This document shows, in pieces, positions 1-10,103 of a DNA stretch of 64,000 nt. Below the pieces are notes generated by a model that did not search any database, was not told where the DNA came from, and was given only the letters and a program-made list of their open reading frames with translations. The translations under genes and the position numbers were made by a program. Source of the DNA: Flavobacterium rhamnosiphilum (GTDB taxonomy: Bacteria; Bacteroidota; Bacteroidia; Flavobacteriales; Flavobacteriaceae); the NCBI RefSeq assembly GCF_004349195.1, contig NZ_SMLG01000004.1, positions 266,399-330,398 of the forward strand, given 5' to 3'. Positions within the stretch are counted from its first letter, which is position 1; each line of letters begins with the position of its first letter.

Positions 1-1
1 T

Positions 2-3000
2 GGAACCCTTAAAAGCCCTAATTACAAAGGTCAAATAACCGTAAATGACCCTAACTTGAGTATGACTTTTGATGGTTTATTGGATTTAAGTAAAAAAGAC
101 AGCCGATACGATTTTCATATCAATGTTGAAAATGCAGATTTAAATAAATTAAAATTAATAAAAGATTCTGTTTCTGTTTTTAAAGGTGATGTTGTAGTTG
201 AGGCTTCTGGAAACAATATAGAAAATTTTCAAGGAAATGTTTATATCAATAAAACGTCTTATCAAAATACAAAAGGAATTTATAATTTTGATGATTTTAC
301 TATAATTTCCAGTTTTGACCAAAATAGAATTAGAACCATAACAGTAAATTCCCCAGATATTGTTGAGGGTGAAATTGTAGGTAAATATGAATTCAATCAA
401 TTAGAGAATTTAGTTAAGAATTCTTTAGGAAGTCTTTATACGAATTTCAAACCAAGTAAGGTAAAAAAAGGACAGTTTCTTAATTTTAATTTCTCGATTT
501 ATAATAAAATCATCGAAATATTTTATCCTGACATTTCAATCGGTTCTAATACTATAATTAAAGGCAATATAAACTCTGATAATCAAGAGTTTAAGCTTAA
601 TTTTAATTCACCGCAAATCATAGCTTCTAACAACACATTTGATAATATCAGAGTTTCGGTAGACAATAAAAATCCACTGTATAATGCTTACATTGAATTG
701 GACAGTATCAAAACTAAATATTATAAAATTCGTGATTTTAGTGTGATAAATGTGACCATGAAAGATACTTTGTTCTTTCGTTCTGAATTTAAAGGCGGAT
801 CAAAAGGAGAAGATTATTTTAATCTGAATTTATATCATACGATCAATGCAGCCAATAATAACGTAGTTGGAATCAGTAAATCGGAAGTTAAATTCAAGGA
901 TTATCTTTGGTTTTTGAATGAAAATGAAACGCCAAATAACCAGATTGTTTTTGATAAATCATTTAAAAACTTCAATATTGACAATATAATATTGTCGCAT
1001 GAAAATCAGTCGATTTCATTAATGGGCGATTTTAAAGGCGCGACTATTAAGGATTTGAAATTAAGTTTTAAAGATGTTGATTTAAACCAAATTACGCCCG
1101 CCAATAATAAGTTTGTTGCGCATGGAAATATTAATGGCGAGGTAAATTTCAAGCAAAATAATAATGTTTATCAGCCCACATCTTCTATCGTAATCGATAA
1201 TTTGAATGTAAATAAAACGGATTTAGGTACTTTGAATTTTGAAATTGAAGGAGATGAAAGTCTTAGAAAGTTTGCAATAAATTCTAATTTAGAAAATGAA
1301 AATTTTGAATCATTTAATGCCAATGGAAGTTTTGAAATCGTTAACAAAGAAACCATTCTTGATTTAAAACTAAAATTCGAAAAGTTTAACATTGCAACTC
1401 TTAACTCACTCGGCGGGGAAGTATTATCAAATATAAGAGGTTCTATATCCGGTAATTCCACTATTGAGGGAAATCTTAAAAAACCCAATATCAATGGACG
1501 TTTATTTTTGGATGATGCCGGTATTACTATTCCGTATTTGAATGTTGATTATGCATTGAGCAACAATACAATTATTGATCTTACTGACGAAAAATTTCTA
1601 TTCAGGAATAATACGCTTACGGATACAAAATACGGAACTACAGGAAAATTGAACGGAAGTATTGAGCATAAGAATTTTGGAGATTGGAAATTGGATTTAG
1701 CCATTAATTCCAAAAGGCTTTTAGCGTTAAATACCCAAGACAGTGAGGATGCCGCTTATTACGGAACTGCTTTTATCGATGGTATTGCTACCATAAAAGG
1801 ACCAACGAATTCTTTGTTTATAAAAGTTGACGCAAAATCTGGAAAAGGAACGGCTATTAAAATTCCTATTAATAATGCCGAAAGTGTAAGTGATAATGTT
1901 TTTCTACATTTTGTGACCGCTCAAGAGAAATACAATTTGGAAAAGGGTATTACTGATAACACCAGAAATTACAACGGACTGGAATTAGAGTTTGATTTTG
2001 ATATTACTCCAGATGCCGAAGTCGAAGTGATTTTAGACCGAAATACAGGTCATGGAATGAAAGGAAAAGGTTTTGGATCTTTATTGTTTAAAATAAATAC
2101 TTTAGGGAAGTTTAATATGTGGGGCGATTTCCAGGCGTATGAAGGAACCTATAATTTTAAATATGGAGGACTTATTGATAAGAAATTTGCAGTTAAAAAA
2201 GGCGGATCGATTACTTGGGAAGGAAATCCGATGAGAGCGCAATTAAACCTTGAAGCGGTGTATAAAACGAGTGCTAATCCTGCAGTATTGTTGGATAACT
2301 CCTCTTTTAACACTAAAGTGCCTGTTGAAGTAGTTATTGGTATTCGAGGCGATTTGACCAGTCCGGAGCCCGATTTTAATATTGAATTTCCAACAGTAAG
2401 TAATGTTTTGAAATCAGAAATTCAATATAAATTAAATGATAAGGATGTAAGACAAACGCAAGCCTTGTATTTATTATCATCTGGTGGCTTTTTAAGCCCG
2501 GAAGGAGTGAGCCAATCTGATTTTTCCGGAAGTTTATTTGAGACAGCTTCCAGTTTATTAGGTGGAATTATACAATCTGATGATGAGAAATTTAAAGTAG
2601 GTCTTAATTTTATTGGTGCCGATAGAAGAATAGGAAAAGAAACGGATGGACGATTTGTAGCAACAATTTCATCAAAAATAAATGAAAGAATTACTATTAA
2701 CGGAAAACTCGGAGTTCCTTTTGGAGGGATTAATGAATCTGCAATTGTAGGAGATGTGGAAGTGCTGTACAGAGTTAACGAAGACGGAACACTTAATTTG
2801 CGCCTTTTTAATAAAGAAAATGATATTAATTATATAGGTCAAGGAATTGGTTATACACAAGGTTTAGGGGTTTCTTACGAGGTCGATTTTGATACTTTTA
2901 AAGAGTTAGTCAATAAAATTTTTAAAAATCTAAAAATAGACAGGGAAACTGCACCTGTTGCCGAAGATCAAGATTCAGAGATGTCTCCAGATTATATTAA

Positions 3001-3076
3001 TTTTTCTAAACCAAAAAAATCCAGTACCAAAAAGGTCAAGAAAAATCAAGAAGGTTTACTTCCTGAGGAAAACTAA
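2..3076 (+). CDS. tamB: TamB-like translocation/assembly module protein, 5'-truncated
   Basis: The frame is open from base 2 with no stop, so the true start lies upstream of the window; 1024 residues of the C-terminal part are present. The protein is rich in alternating hydrophobic beta-strand segments and ends in the conserved C-terminal region of the TamB/DUF490 family (about residues 650-980), followed by a short Lys/Ser-rich tail. TamB proteins are inner-membrane-anchored periplasm-spanning proteins that act in outer-membrane protein and lipid export. Family members in Bacteroidota are usually well over 1400 residues, which fits a missing N-terminus with its membrane anchor. An internal TTG at 56 could be read as a start but has no support. 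The family call is confident from overall character and C-terminal pattern; the exact transport role is inferred. Confidence 0.85.
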   Translation, partial: GTLKSPNYKGQITVNDPNLSMTFDGLLDLSKKDSRYDFHINVENADLNKLKLIKDSVSVFKGDVVVEASGNNIENFQGNVYINKTSYQNTKGIYNFDDFTIISSFDQNRIRTITVNSPDIVEGEIVGKYEFNQLENLVKNSLGSLYTNFKPSKVKKGQFLNFNFSIYNKIIEIFYPDISIGSNTIIKGNINSDNQEFKLNFNSPQIIASNNTFDNIRVSVDNKNPLYNAYIELDSIKTKYYKIRDFSVINVTMKDTLFFRSEFKGGSKGEDYFNLNLYHTINAANNNVVGISKSEVKFKDYLWFLNENETPNNQIVFDKSFKNFNIDNIILSHENQSISLMGDFKGATIKDLKLSFKDVDLNQITPANNKFVAHGNINGEVNFKQNNNVYQPTSSIVIDNLNVNKTDLGTLNFEIEGDESLRKFAINSNLENENFESFNANGSFEIVNKETILDLKLKFEKFNIATLNSLGGEVLSNIRGSISGNSTIEGNLKKPNINGRLFLDDAGITIPYLNVDYALSNNTIIDLTDEKFLFRNNTLTDTKYGTTGKLNGSIEHKNFGDWKLDLAINSKRLLALNTQDSEDAAYYGTAFIDGIATIKGPTNSLFIKVDAKSGKGTAIKIPINNAESVSDNVFLHFVTAQEKYNLEKGITDNTRNYNGLELEFDFDITPDAEVEVILDRNTGHGMKGKGFGSLLFKINTLGKFNMWGDFQAYEGTYNFKYGGLIDKKFAVKKGGSITWEGNPMRAQLNLEAVYKTSANPAVLLDNSSFNTKVPVEVVIGIRGDLTSPEPDFNIEFPTVSNVLKSEIQYKLNDKDVRQTQALYLLSSGGFLSPEGVSQSDFSGSLFETASSLLGGIIQSDDEKFKVGLNFIGADRRIGKETDGRFVATISSKINERITINGKLGVPFGGINESAIVGDVEVLYRVNEDGTLNLRLFNKENDINYIGQGIGYTQGLGVSYEVDFDTFKELVNKIFKNLKIDRETAPVAEDQDSEMSPDYINFSKPKKSSTKKVKKNQEGLLPEEN

Positions 3077-3463
3077 TTAGTTGGTCTTTTCAAATACAAA
3101 TACTACGAATTCGGAATAAGAATGCAGTTCTACAGGAACAGCAATTAGTAATTCGGACTACCAAGCGCTGCATAAAATCATAATTAATTTTTTAAAATAC
3201 ACAGAAGAAAACTCTCTTTTTGTGTCTTAGTAACAAATAGTTAGTATATTGTCTTGGTTTATAATCAAAAAAACAAGCTAATTGTTAATTATCAAATAAA
3301 AATCGAATATTTTTCAATTTTGTTAAATAAAATTCGTTTTATTTTGTTTTTTTAAAAACTTATCAACGAAAACGTTTGAATTTGAATCGCTTTACTAATT
3401 TATTAAAAACACAGCTTTAAAAGTGCTGAATGTTTGCTAATTTTACACTTTAATACTTAAATA
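3077..3463. other. AT-rich intergenic region upstream of pfkA
   Basis: This 387-bp spacer has no credible coding frame. It is strongly A/T-rich, particularly 3290-3360. It presumably carries the pfkA promoter: a TAATTTTA element about 25 bases before the pfkA start resembles the Bacteroidota -7 box TAnnTTTG but lacks the final G, so I do not call it as a promoter. No terminator-like hairpin was found after the tamB-like gene. Confidence 0.5.
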
Positions 3464-4450
3464 ATGCCAAAAACAATAAAAAAAGTAGGTGTTCTGACTT
3501 CGGGAGGAGACTCGCCAGGAATGAATGCAGCTATTCGATCAGTTGTTCGAACATGTGCTTATCATAATATAGAATGCATAGGAATTTATAGAGGATATCA
3601 GGGAATGATTGAAGGCGACTTCAAAGAAATGGGACCTCGAAGTGTAAACAACATTGTAAATAAAGGAGGGACGATTCTTAAATCGGCTCGATCTTTAGAA
3701 TTTAAAACTTCGGAAGGAAGAAAAAAAGCACACGAACATCTTACTAAAGCAGGAATTGACGCTTTAGTAGTAATAGGAGGTGACGGTACTTTTACAGGAG
3801 GTTTATTATTCAATACTGAATTTAATTTTCCAGTAATGGGAATTCCTGGAACTATTGATAACGATATTTTTGGGACTAGTCATACTTTAGGGTACGATAC
3901 TGCTTTAAATACTGTAGTAGATGTAATTGATAAAATTAGAGATACTGCAAGTTCTCACAACCGTTTATTCTTTGTAGAGGTAATGGGGAGAGATGCCGGG
4001 CATATTGCTTTGAATGCTGGTATCGGTGCGGGAGCTGAAGAAATTTTAATTCCTGAGGAAGATTTAGGTTTAGACCGATTATTAGAGTCCTTGCAAAAAA
4101 GTAAAGCTTCGGGTAAATCATCTAGTATCGTTGTTATTGCTGAAGGAGATAAAATTGGTAAAAATGTCTTTGAATTAAAAGATTATGTTGAAGCCAATTT
4201 ACCGGAATACGATGTTAGAGTTTCGGTTTTAGGTCATATGCAGCGTGGCGGTTCACCATCTTGTTTTGACAGGGTTTTAGCCAGCAGATTAGGTGTAAAA
4301 GCAGTTGAATCTTTATTGGAAGGGAAATCAAATTATATGGTTGGATTGCAAAATGATAAAGTAACGTTAACACCTTTAGAACAAGCTATTAAAGGAAAAA
4401 CAGAAATAGACAGAGAATTACTGAGGGTTTCAGATATCATGTCAACATAG
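3464..4450 (+). CDS. pfkA: ATP-dependent 6-phosphofructokinase
   Basis: This 328-residue protein phosphorylates fructose-6-phosphate to fructose-1,6-bisphosphate, the committed step of glycolysis. Visible motifs are the N-terminal GGDSPGMNA loop (residues 14-22), GGDGT (105-109), whose glycine is typical of ATP-using rather than pyrophosphate-using enzymes, the catalytic PGTIDND segment (128-134) and MGRDAGHIA (174-182). Length matches the bacterial PfkA type (about 320 residues). It lies 73 bp before gap on the same strand, so the two glycolytic genes probably form one transcription unit ending at the hairpin at 5545. Recognition is firm. Confidence 0.97.
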   Translation: MPKTIKKVGVLTSGGDSPGMNAAIRSVVRTCAYHNIECIGIYRGYQGMIEGDFKEMGPRSVNNIVNKGGTILKSARSLEFKTSEGRKKAHEHLTKAGIDALVVIGGDGTFTGGLLFNTEFNFPVMGIPGTIDNDIFGTSHTLGYDTALNTVVDVIDKIRDTASSHNRLFFVEVMGRDAGHIALNAGIGAGAEEILIPEEDLGLDRLLESLQKSKASGKSSSIVVIAEGDKIGKNVFELKDYVEANLPEYDVRVSVLGHMQRGGSPSCFDRVLASRLGVKAVESLLEGKSNYMVGLQNDKVTLTPLEQAIKGKTEIDRELLRVSDIMST

Positions 4451-4499
4451 AAAAAAAATGAAGTTTATTGTGAGGAAATTAGACTTTAAATTAAGTTAA

Positions 4500-5528
<1,029 letters not shown>

Positions 5529-5544
5529 TTAGATATATTTACAA

Positions 5545-5580
5545 AAAATCCCGTTATATTTTTTTAGCGGGATTTTATTT
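5545..5580 (+). terminator. rho-independent terminator after gap
   Basis: The stem AATCCCG / CGGGATT flanks a T-rich loop and is followed by a T-rich run. It sits 17 bases after the gap stop codon. Confidence 0.8.
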
Positions 5581-5640
5581 TTTAATGTATGTTTTAAAAT
5601 TATCCAAAGCATACTCCAAAAACCAAAAAACCAAAATAAA

Positions 5641-6492
5641 ATGAGATTAATAGTTGATAGTGGTTCTACCAAAGCGGATTGGATTGCGATAGATGATGAT
5701 GGAAAAGTATTGTTTACCACACAAACATTAGGATTAAACCCAGAAATTCTAGAAAATGACGAAATTATTGAACGTTTAAATGATCGTTTCGATATTTTGC
5801 AAAATAAAAAAGAGGCCACTCATTTGTTTTTCTATGGTGCAGGCTGTGGAACTGATAGAATGAAAATTGCGCTTTCACAGGTTTTTCAAACCTATTTCCC
5901 AAATGCGATTATCGATGTTAGAGAGGATACTTATGCAGCTGTTTACGCAACAACGCCTAAGGGAGAGAAAGCAATTGTTTCTATTTTAGGTACGGGATCA
6001 AACTGCAGTTATTTTGATGGAAAGGAATTACATCAAAAAGTACAATCACTTGGATATATTATTATGGATGATTGTAGTGGTAATGTTTTTGGAAAAGAAT
6101 TAATAAGAAAATATTATTTTAATAAAATGCCAAAAGAATTGGCTCTTGAATTTGAAAAAGAGTACAATGTGGATCCGGATTTTATTAAAAATAAATTATA
6201 CAAAGAGTCTAACCCCAATGCTTATTTAGCGACTTTTGCAAAGTTCCTGATCCAACATAAAGAAACGGAGTTTTGTAGAAAAATTATTTTCAAAGGAATG
6301 AAATCTTTTGTAAAAAATCAGATTAAGCAATTTGATAATTGCAAAGAAGTGCCAGTTCACTTTGTAGGTTCTATAGCTTTTTATTTAAAAGAAGAATTAC
6401 AAGAAACCTTTGATAAATATGAACTGAATTTAGGCAACGTACTAAGAAGACCAATTGATGGGCTTATCGCGTATCACATCGCTAATAAATAA
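5641..6492 (+). CDS. BadF/BadG-type ATPase, probable N-acetylglucosamine kinase
   Basis: This 283-residue protein of the ASKHA fold has an N-terminal phosphate-1 motif DSGSTKADW (residues 6-14), an acidic D96 in VREDTYAA and the second phosphate-binding motif GTGSNC (117-122). This arrangement is typical of the BadF/BadG/BcrA/BcrD ATPase family, whose single-chain members in Bacteroidota and animals include N-acetylglucosamine kinases. It would convert free GlcNAc from peptidoglycan or chitin turnover to GlcNAc-6-phosphate. The methylglyoxal synthase gene follows after 3 bp, so the two are co-transcribed. The substrate is inferred from family and from the GlcNAc locus 33 kb away; another amino sugar or a regulatory ATPase role is possible. 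Confidence 0.75.
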   Translation: MRLIVDSGSTKADWIAIDDDGKVLFTTQTLGLNPEILENDEIIERLNDRFDILQNKKEATHLFFYGAGCGTDRMKIALSQVFQTYFPNAIIDVREDTYAAVYATTPKGEKAIVSILGTGSNCSYFDGKELHQKVQSLGYIIMDDCSGNVFGKELIRKYYFNKMPKELALEFEKEYNVDPDFIKNKLYKESNPNAYLATFAKFLIQHKETEFCRKIIFKGMKSFVKNQIKQFDNCKEVPVHFVGSIAFYLKEELQETFDKYELNLGNVLRRPIDGLIAYHIANK

Positions 6493-6495
6493 TTT

Positions 6496-6870
6496 ATGGA
6501 AATAGCTATTATTGCTCATGATGGTAAAAAAGCAGATTTAGTTCAATTTTTGAATAAAAATAAAGCCATTTTACAAGAGGAAAAAATAAAGCTGATTGCA
6601 ACCGGAACTACTGGAAGTAAAGCCGAAAATTCAGGTTTCAAAGTAAAGAAAATGCTTTCAGGACCTTTAGGAGGCGATGCTCAAATTGCAGCCAGAGTCG
6701 CTGAAGGGAAAACTAAAATGGTTTTCTTTTTTAAAGATCCATTATCGAGTCATCCTCATGAAGCTGACATAAACATGCTCATTCGCGTTTGTGATGTACA
6801 TAATGTGCCATTGGCAACCAATGAAGCAACGGCACAATTATTATTAGATGCTATTGCACAGCAATCATAG
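6496..6870 (+). CDS. mgsA: methylglyoxal synthase
   Basis: The 124-residue enzyme converts dihydroxyacetone phosphate to methylglyoxal and phosphate, a bypass that relieves sugar-phosphate build-up. The signature SGPLGGDAQIAA (residues 55-66) contains the catalytic aspartate D61, and D91 follows SSHPHEAD, both as in known MgsA. Length is close to the usual 130-150 residues. It begins 3 bp after the kinase gene and its 3' end overlaps the convergent ridA gene by 20 bp. Pairing with a sugar kinase near pfkA and gap makes sense as a safety valve for sugar phosphate overload, which is inference. Confidence 0.92.
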   Translation: MEIAIIAHDGKKADLVQFLNKNKAILQEEKIKLIATGTTGSKAENSGFKVKKMLSGPLGGDAQIAARVAEGKTKMVFFFKDPLSSHPHEADINMLIRVCDVHNVPLATNEATAQLLLDAIAQQS

Positions 6871-7231
6871 AAATTTCAACATTTACATTTTTTGGCAAAC
6901 AAGCCACTTGAACCGTTTCACGAGCTGGAGCGGTTTTTTCGTTGAAATAAGAACCGTAAACGGTATTTATTTTTCCAAAATCATTCATGTCCATGATGAA
7001 TATAGTTGTTTTTACAACATTATCAAATGTCATTCCTGCCGCTTCAAGTACAGCTTTCATGTTTTGCATTACCTGCTCTGTTTCTACTTCAATGGTATCA
7101 GTAATCAATTCTCCAGTGGCGGGATTAATTGCAATTTGACCCGAAGTGTATAACGTATTTCCTTTAAGAACGGCTTGATTATATGGTCCGATTGGAGCCG
7201 GAGCATTTTCTGTGAAAATTATCTTTTTCAT
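6851..7231 (-). CDS. ridA: RidA family reactive-imine deaminase
   Basis: The 126-residue protein is a full-length YjgF/YER057c/UK114 (RidA) family member. RidA hydrolyses 2-aminoacrylate and related enamine/imine intermediates released by PLP enzymes. The start region (FTENAPAPIGPYNQAV), the TSGQIAINP segment and the late ARETVQVACLP motif with its conserved arginine are all present. The last codons overlap the end of mgsA on the other strand. It may share a transcript with no other gene, as lptD begins far away and ends 41 bp upstream on the same strand, allowing readthrough from lptD. Confidence 0.93.
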   Translation of the reverse strand: MKKIIFTENAPAPIGPYNQAVLKGNTLYTSGQIAINPATGELITDTIEVETEQVMQNMKAVLEAAGMTFDNVVKTTIFIMDMNDFGKINTVYGSYFNEKTAPARETVQVACLPKNVNVEISMIAVQ

Positions 7232-7272
7232 AATACAGTTGTGTTTTTATATAGTAATAGTTTAAAAATCAA

Positions 7273-9969
7273 TTATCTATTGATGGTACTTCGTTTGTCC
7301 CATTTGATATCACTAAGAACACCAGATTTTATTCCAATAAAGAAACCCCAATTTGCATTTGTGCCAAAGGGTGACCAGTTAAAATCCATTCTCCAACTCA
7401 ATAAATCCCTCTCAAAACGAAGTTGGGTGAAAGTTACTCCGTTTTGAACAAAATCATAACCGGTAGATACTCCAGCTTTCCATTTTGGAGTTATGTCAGC
7501 ATTCGCTGAAATCATAATGGAATTTCCAATGATTTTATTTTCTCTATTGTTGTTTCCATAAGTTAAGGAATAGGCAAATGTCATGTCCCAAGGTAACTTT
7601 GAATTAAAAAATTCTGCGATTTTATCTTCTCCTTCGTCTTCTTCCTCGTCTTCAAATTGACTTCTTCGGTTGTCGCCTAAGTCTGTATTTGTTCCAAATA
7701 AATCGTCTTCACGACCACCATTTCTTTGACTTTGGGTGTTTTTATCCTTATCAGTTTTGTCTTTTCCTTTACTTGAAAGAGAATAATTCAAGGTCATATT
7801 AGAACTGGTCATTCTAAAAAGACTTCCGCCATTATCAATATTAAACACATTAATTCGGTTTCCGGAATTGTCAATTGCATAAGGGTCTAATGTTGCTCCA
7901 AAATTGACATTCATTTTATTATCGAACAGTTGTGTACCACCACTAACTCTTATAGGAGAAAAGGCAAGTGAAGTTACACCATCGGCATCCAGATTGTAAC
8001 TAGTGGAAAGGTTTAAATTATTAAGAAGCATTATTTTTTTAGGTTCCACTTTAGTACTGTCTTTATCAGTAACTTTTGCCTCAAAAGTATTACTCAAATC
8101 AAAGCCTAAAGTATTGGAATTGCTTAATCCCGGTGCTCCAAAAATTCCGCTTTCAAATCTGGAATATTGTTTCATTGTCCCGCTAGCGTCTGAAGCATAC
8201 GTATCATAGTATTTTTCGAAACTAGGAGTATAACCATACGAAACAGATGGTCTCATGACGTGTCTTATCGATTTGATTTTTTTGTCATTGCCAAAATTGA
8301 AAGTTCCATAAATAGTTGTTCCTACGCTGGATGAAAAGGAGTAGGTTCTAAAAGCGTCAAATCCATTTATGGTTTTATCAACAACTTTGCTTTGGTCAAC
8401 ATCATAACTTCTTTCAATTGTTTTGGTATACCATATTTCCTCGTAATTCATAGAGGTAGAAGCACTGAAATATTTGAATAATTTAAAATTGGTGCTTAAT
8501 GGAATGCTGTGTTGAAAACCAACTTTCGCATCTCGAAACATTTGTGGTTTAAAAAATAAGGAATCAGTTGTAACAATATTATTTCTACCGTTTAAATTGT
8601 ATTGCAAATTTATGTTTTTGAAAAAACCTTTTTTCACACCGTCTTTACCTATAAAAGGATAAATCCTGTCAACACTCAATTGGAGTGTCGGTAAAGTCAT
8701 ATTGATTACTTCCGTTTGAGTATTTTGTGAATGTGTGGCTGTTAACGACATTCTAACTTGAGGAACAGTAGTGAATGTTTTTGAATACGATATCGAAGAG
8801 CTCAATGTATTATTAAGATTTGATCCAATATTAACTTGATTGATGGATTGCTTAAAATATTTACTGCTTCCAAGATTCACAGAAGCTGAAAAACTTGAAT
8901 TAGGATTTGATTTAGAGTCTTTGGAATGAGACCATTGGATGTTGTAAATATTTTGTTTCAAATAATCTGGATATCCTCTTTCGCTGGTGATTAAGTTTTC
9001 GAATCTAACGTTTAAGTTTCCTCTATAATTGTATCTTTTGGCATAGCTGGATTCAAACCGCAACCCATAACTTCCATTGGTGTAATAATCTCCCAAAACG
9101 GTTAAATCATAATTATCGCTGAGAGCAAAATAGTACCCTAAATTTTGAAGAGAAAATCCCCTGTCATTGGAGTCATTATAGCTTGGTAAAATCAATCCTG
9201 AAATACTGGTTTCTTTGCTCATTGGAAAAAAAGCAAACGGTAACGCTATAGGTGTAGGAACATTTGCAATGACCATATTAGTCAATCCGGTTACTACTTT
9301 TTTGCCTGGAATAAATTTCACTTTGTTGGTTTGGAAATAATATTCAGGATTGTCAACGTCTTTTGATGTCGTAAAACGAGCCCCTTTTAAAAAATAAACC
9401 GAGTCGTTTTCTTTTTTTGTGACAGCTGCTTTAATTTTAAATTCACCTTGATCGGATCTTGAGTTCCAGATTAAAGCTTTTTTGGTTTTAAAATTAAAAC
9501 GGATAGAATCAGGTTCAATTACATTTGCGCCCTGTTTGAAATTTGGATATTGTGTGAAAGCACCGGTTGAATCTTTGATGCGTCCTGCATACACTTCGTT
9601 TTTTTCATAATCCATAACGATTATTCCAGATTTCAATTCGATGTCTTGGTAATACAATTCCGCTTTATCATATAATGTGATCAGCTTTTTCTTTTGGTCA
9701 ATTTTAGCATATTGCTCCGCTTTATATCTTACCTTTCCGTCAAGAAACGCTTTTTTAGGCTTTACACTGTCTTTTTTTATGGAATCGGTTTCTTTTGTAA
9801 CCGTTAAAATAGCTGTGCCTTTTTTGTTAGTATCTAAAGTGGTACTATCTTTTTGTTTGTTTGCGGATATTCCCGTCTTTTTTTTTGTTATATCTTGAGA
9901 ATATAATTTACCAGACCCTAATGATAGGAAAATTGATAATAAAACGATATTAAATAAGTTTGTATACAA
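7273..9969 (-). CDS. lptD: LptD-like LPS-assembly outer-membrane protein
   Basis: A very large outer-membrane protein: an N-terminal signal segment ending in YSQ, an OstA/LptA-like region (about residues 60-230, KVRYKAEQYAKID and onward) and a long C-terminal beta-barrel of repeated amphipathic strands. It inserts lipopolysaccharide or lipooligosaccharide into the outer leaflet. An acidic low-complexity linker (EDEEEDEGEDK) lies near the C-terminus. The frame opens to a TTG at 10053, but that start would lie upstream of the -7 box at 10018-10025, so I chose the in-frame TTG at 9969, which begins the signal peptide directly (MYTNLFNIVLLS). That gives 898 residues. The family assignment rests on architecture; start position is inferred. 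Confidence 0.85.
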   Translation of the reverse strand: MYTNLFNIVLLSIFLSLGSGKLYSQDITKKKTGISANKQKDSTTLDTNKKGTAILTVTKETDSIKKDSVKPKKAFLDGKVRYKAEQYAKIDQKKKLITLYDKAELYYQDIELKSGIIVMDYEKNEVYAGRIKDSTGAFTQYPNFKQGANVIEPDSIRFNFKTKKALIWNSRSDQGEFKIKAAVTKKENDSVYFLKGARFTTSKDVDNPEYYFQTNKVKFIPGKKVVTGLTNMVIANVPTPIALPFAFFPMSKETSISGLILPSYNDSNDRGFSLQNLGYYFALSDNYDLTVLGDYYTNGSYGLRFESSYAKRYNYRGNLNVRFENLITSERGYPDYLKQNIYNIQWSHSKDSKSNPNSSFSASVNLGSSKYFKQSINQVNIGSNLNNTLSSSISYSKTFTTVPQVRMSLTATHSQNTQTEVINMTLPTLQLSVDRIYPFIGKDGVKKGFFKNINLQYNLNGRNNIVTTDSLFFKPQMFRDAKVGFQHSIPLSTNFKLFKYFSASTSMNYEEIWYTKTIERSYDVDQSKVVDKTINGFDAFRTYSFSSSVGTTIYGTFNFGNDKKIKSIRHVMRPSVSYGYTPSFEKYYDTYASDASGTMKQYSRFESGIFGAPGLSNSNTLGFDLSNTFEAKVTDKDSTKVEPKKIMLLNNLNLSTSYNLDADGVTSLAFSPIRVSGGTQLFDNKMNVNFGATLDPYAIDNSGNRINVFNIDNGGSLFRMTSSNMTLNYSLSSKGKDKTDKDKNTQSQRNGGREDDLFGTNTDLGDNRRSQFEDEEEDEGEDKIAEFFNSKLPWDMTFAYSLTYGNNNRENKIIGNSIMISANADITPKWKAGVSTGYDFVQNGVTFTQLRFERDLLSWRMDFNWSPFGTNANWGFFIGIKSGVLSDIKWDKRSTINR

Positions 9970-10017
9970 AGGTTTAAATGCTATTTTTGTAAAATTATGG
10001 CCTGTTTTTTGACATGT

Positions 10018-10025
10018 CAAACTTA
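10018..10025 (-). promoter_or_regulatory. -7 promoter box upstream of lptD
   Basis: On the minus strand this reads TAAGTTTG, a perfect TAnnTTTG -7 box. TTG triplets lie 15 and 25 bases further upstream, neither at the ideal 17-23 spacing. Transcription from here would start near 10013 and exclude the upstream TTG at 10053 as translation start. Confidence 0.55.
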
Positions 10026-10103
10026 CATATAATTTTTTGTCAAAAATAGTCAAATAAAAAATTTTATGACGGTAGTGTTTTAATTAAATTAACTTTTGGA
10101 TTT

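Noticed and set aside
9970..10053. Extended N-terminus for LptD from TTG at 10053
   Set aside because: It would start before the -7 box at 10018-10025; the TTG at 9969 starts a clean signal peptide.
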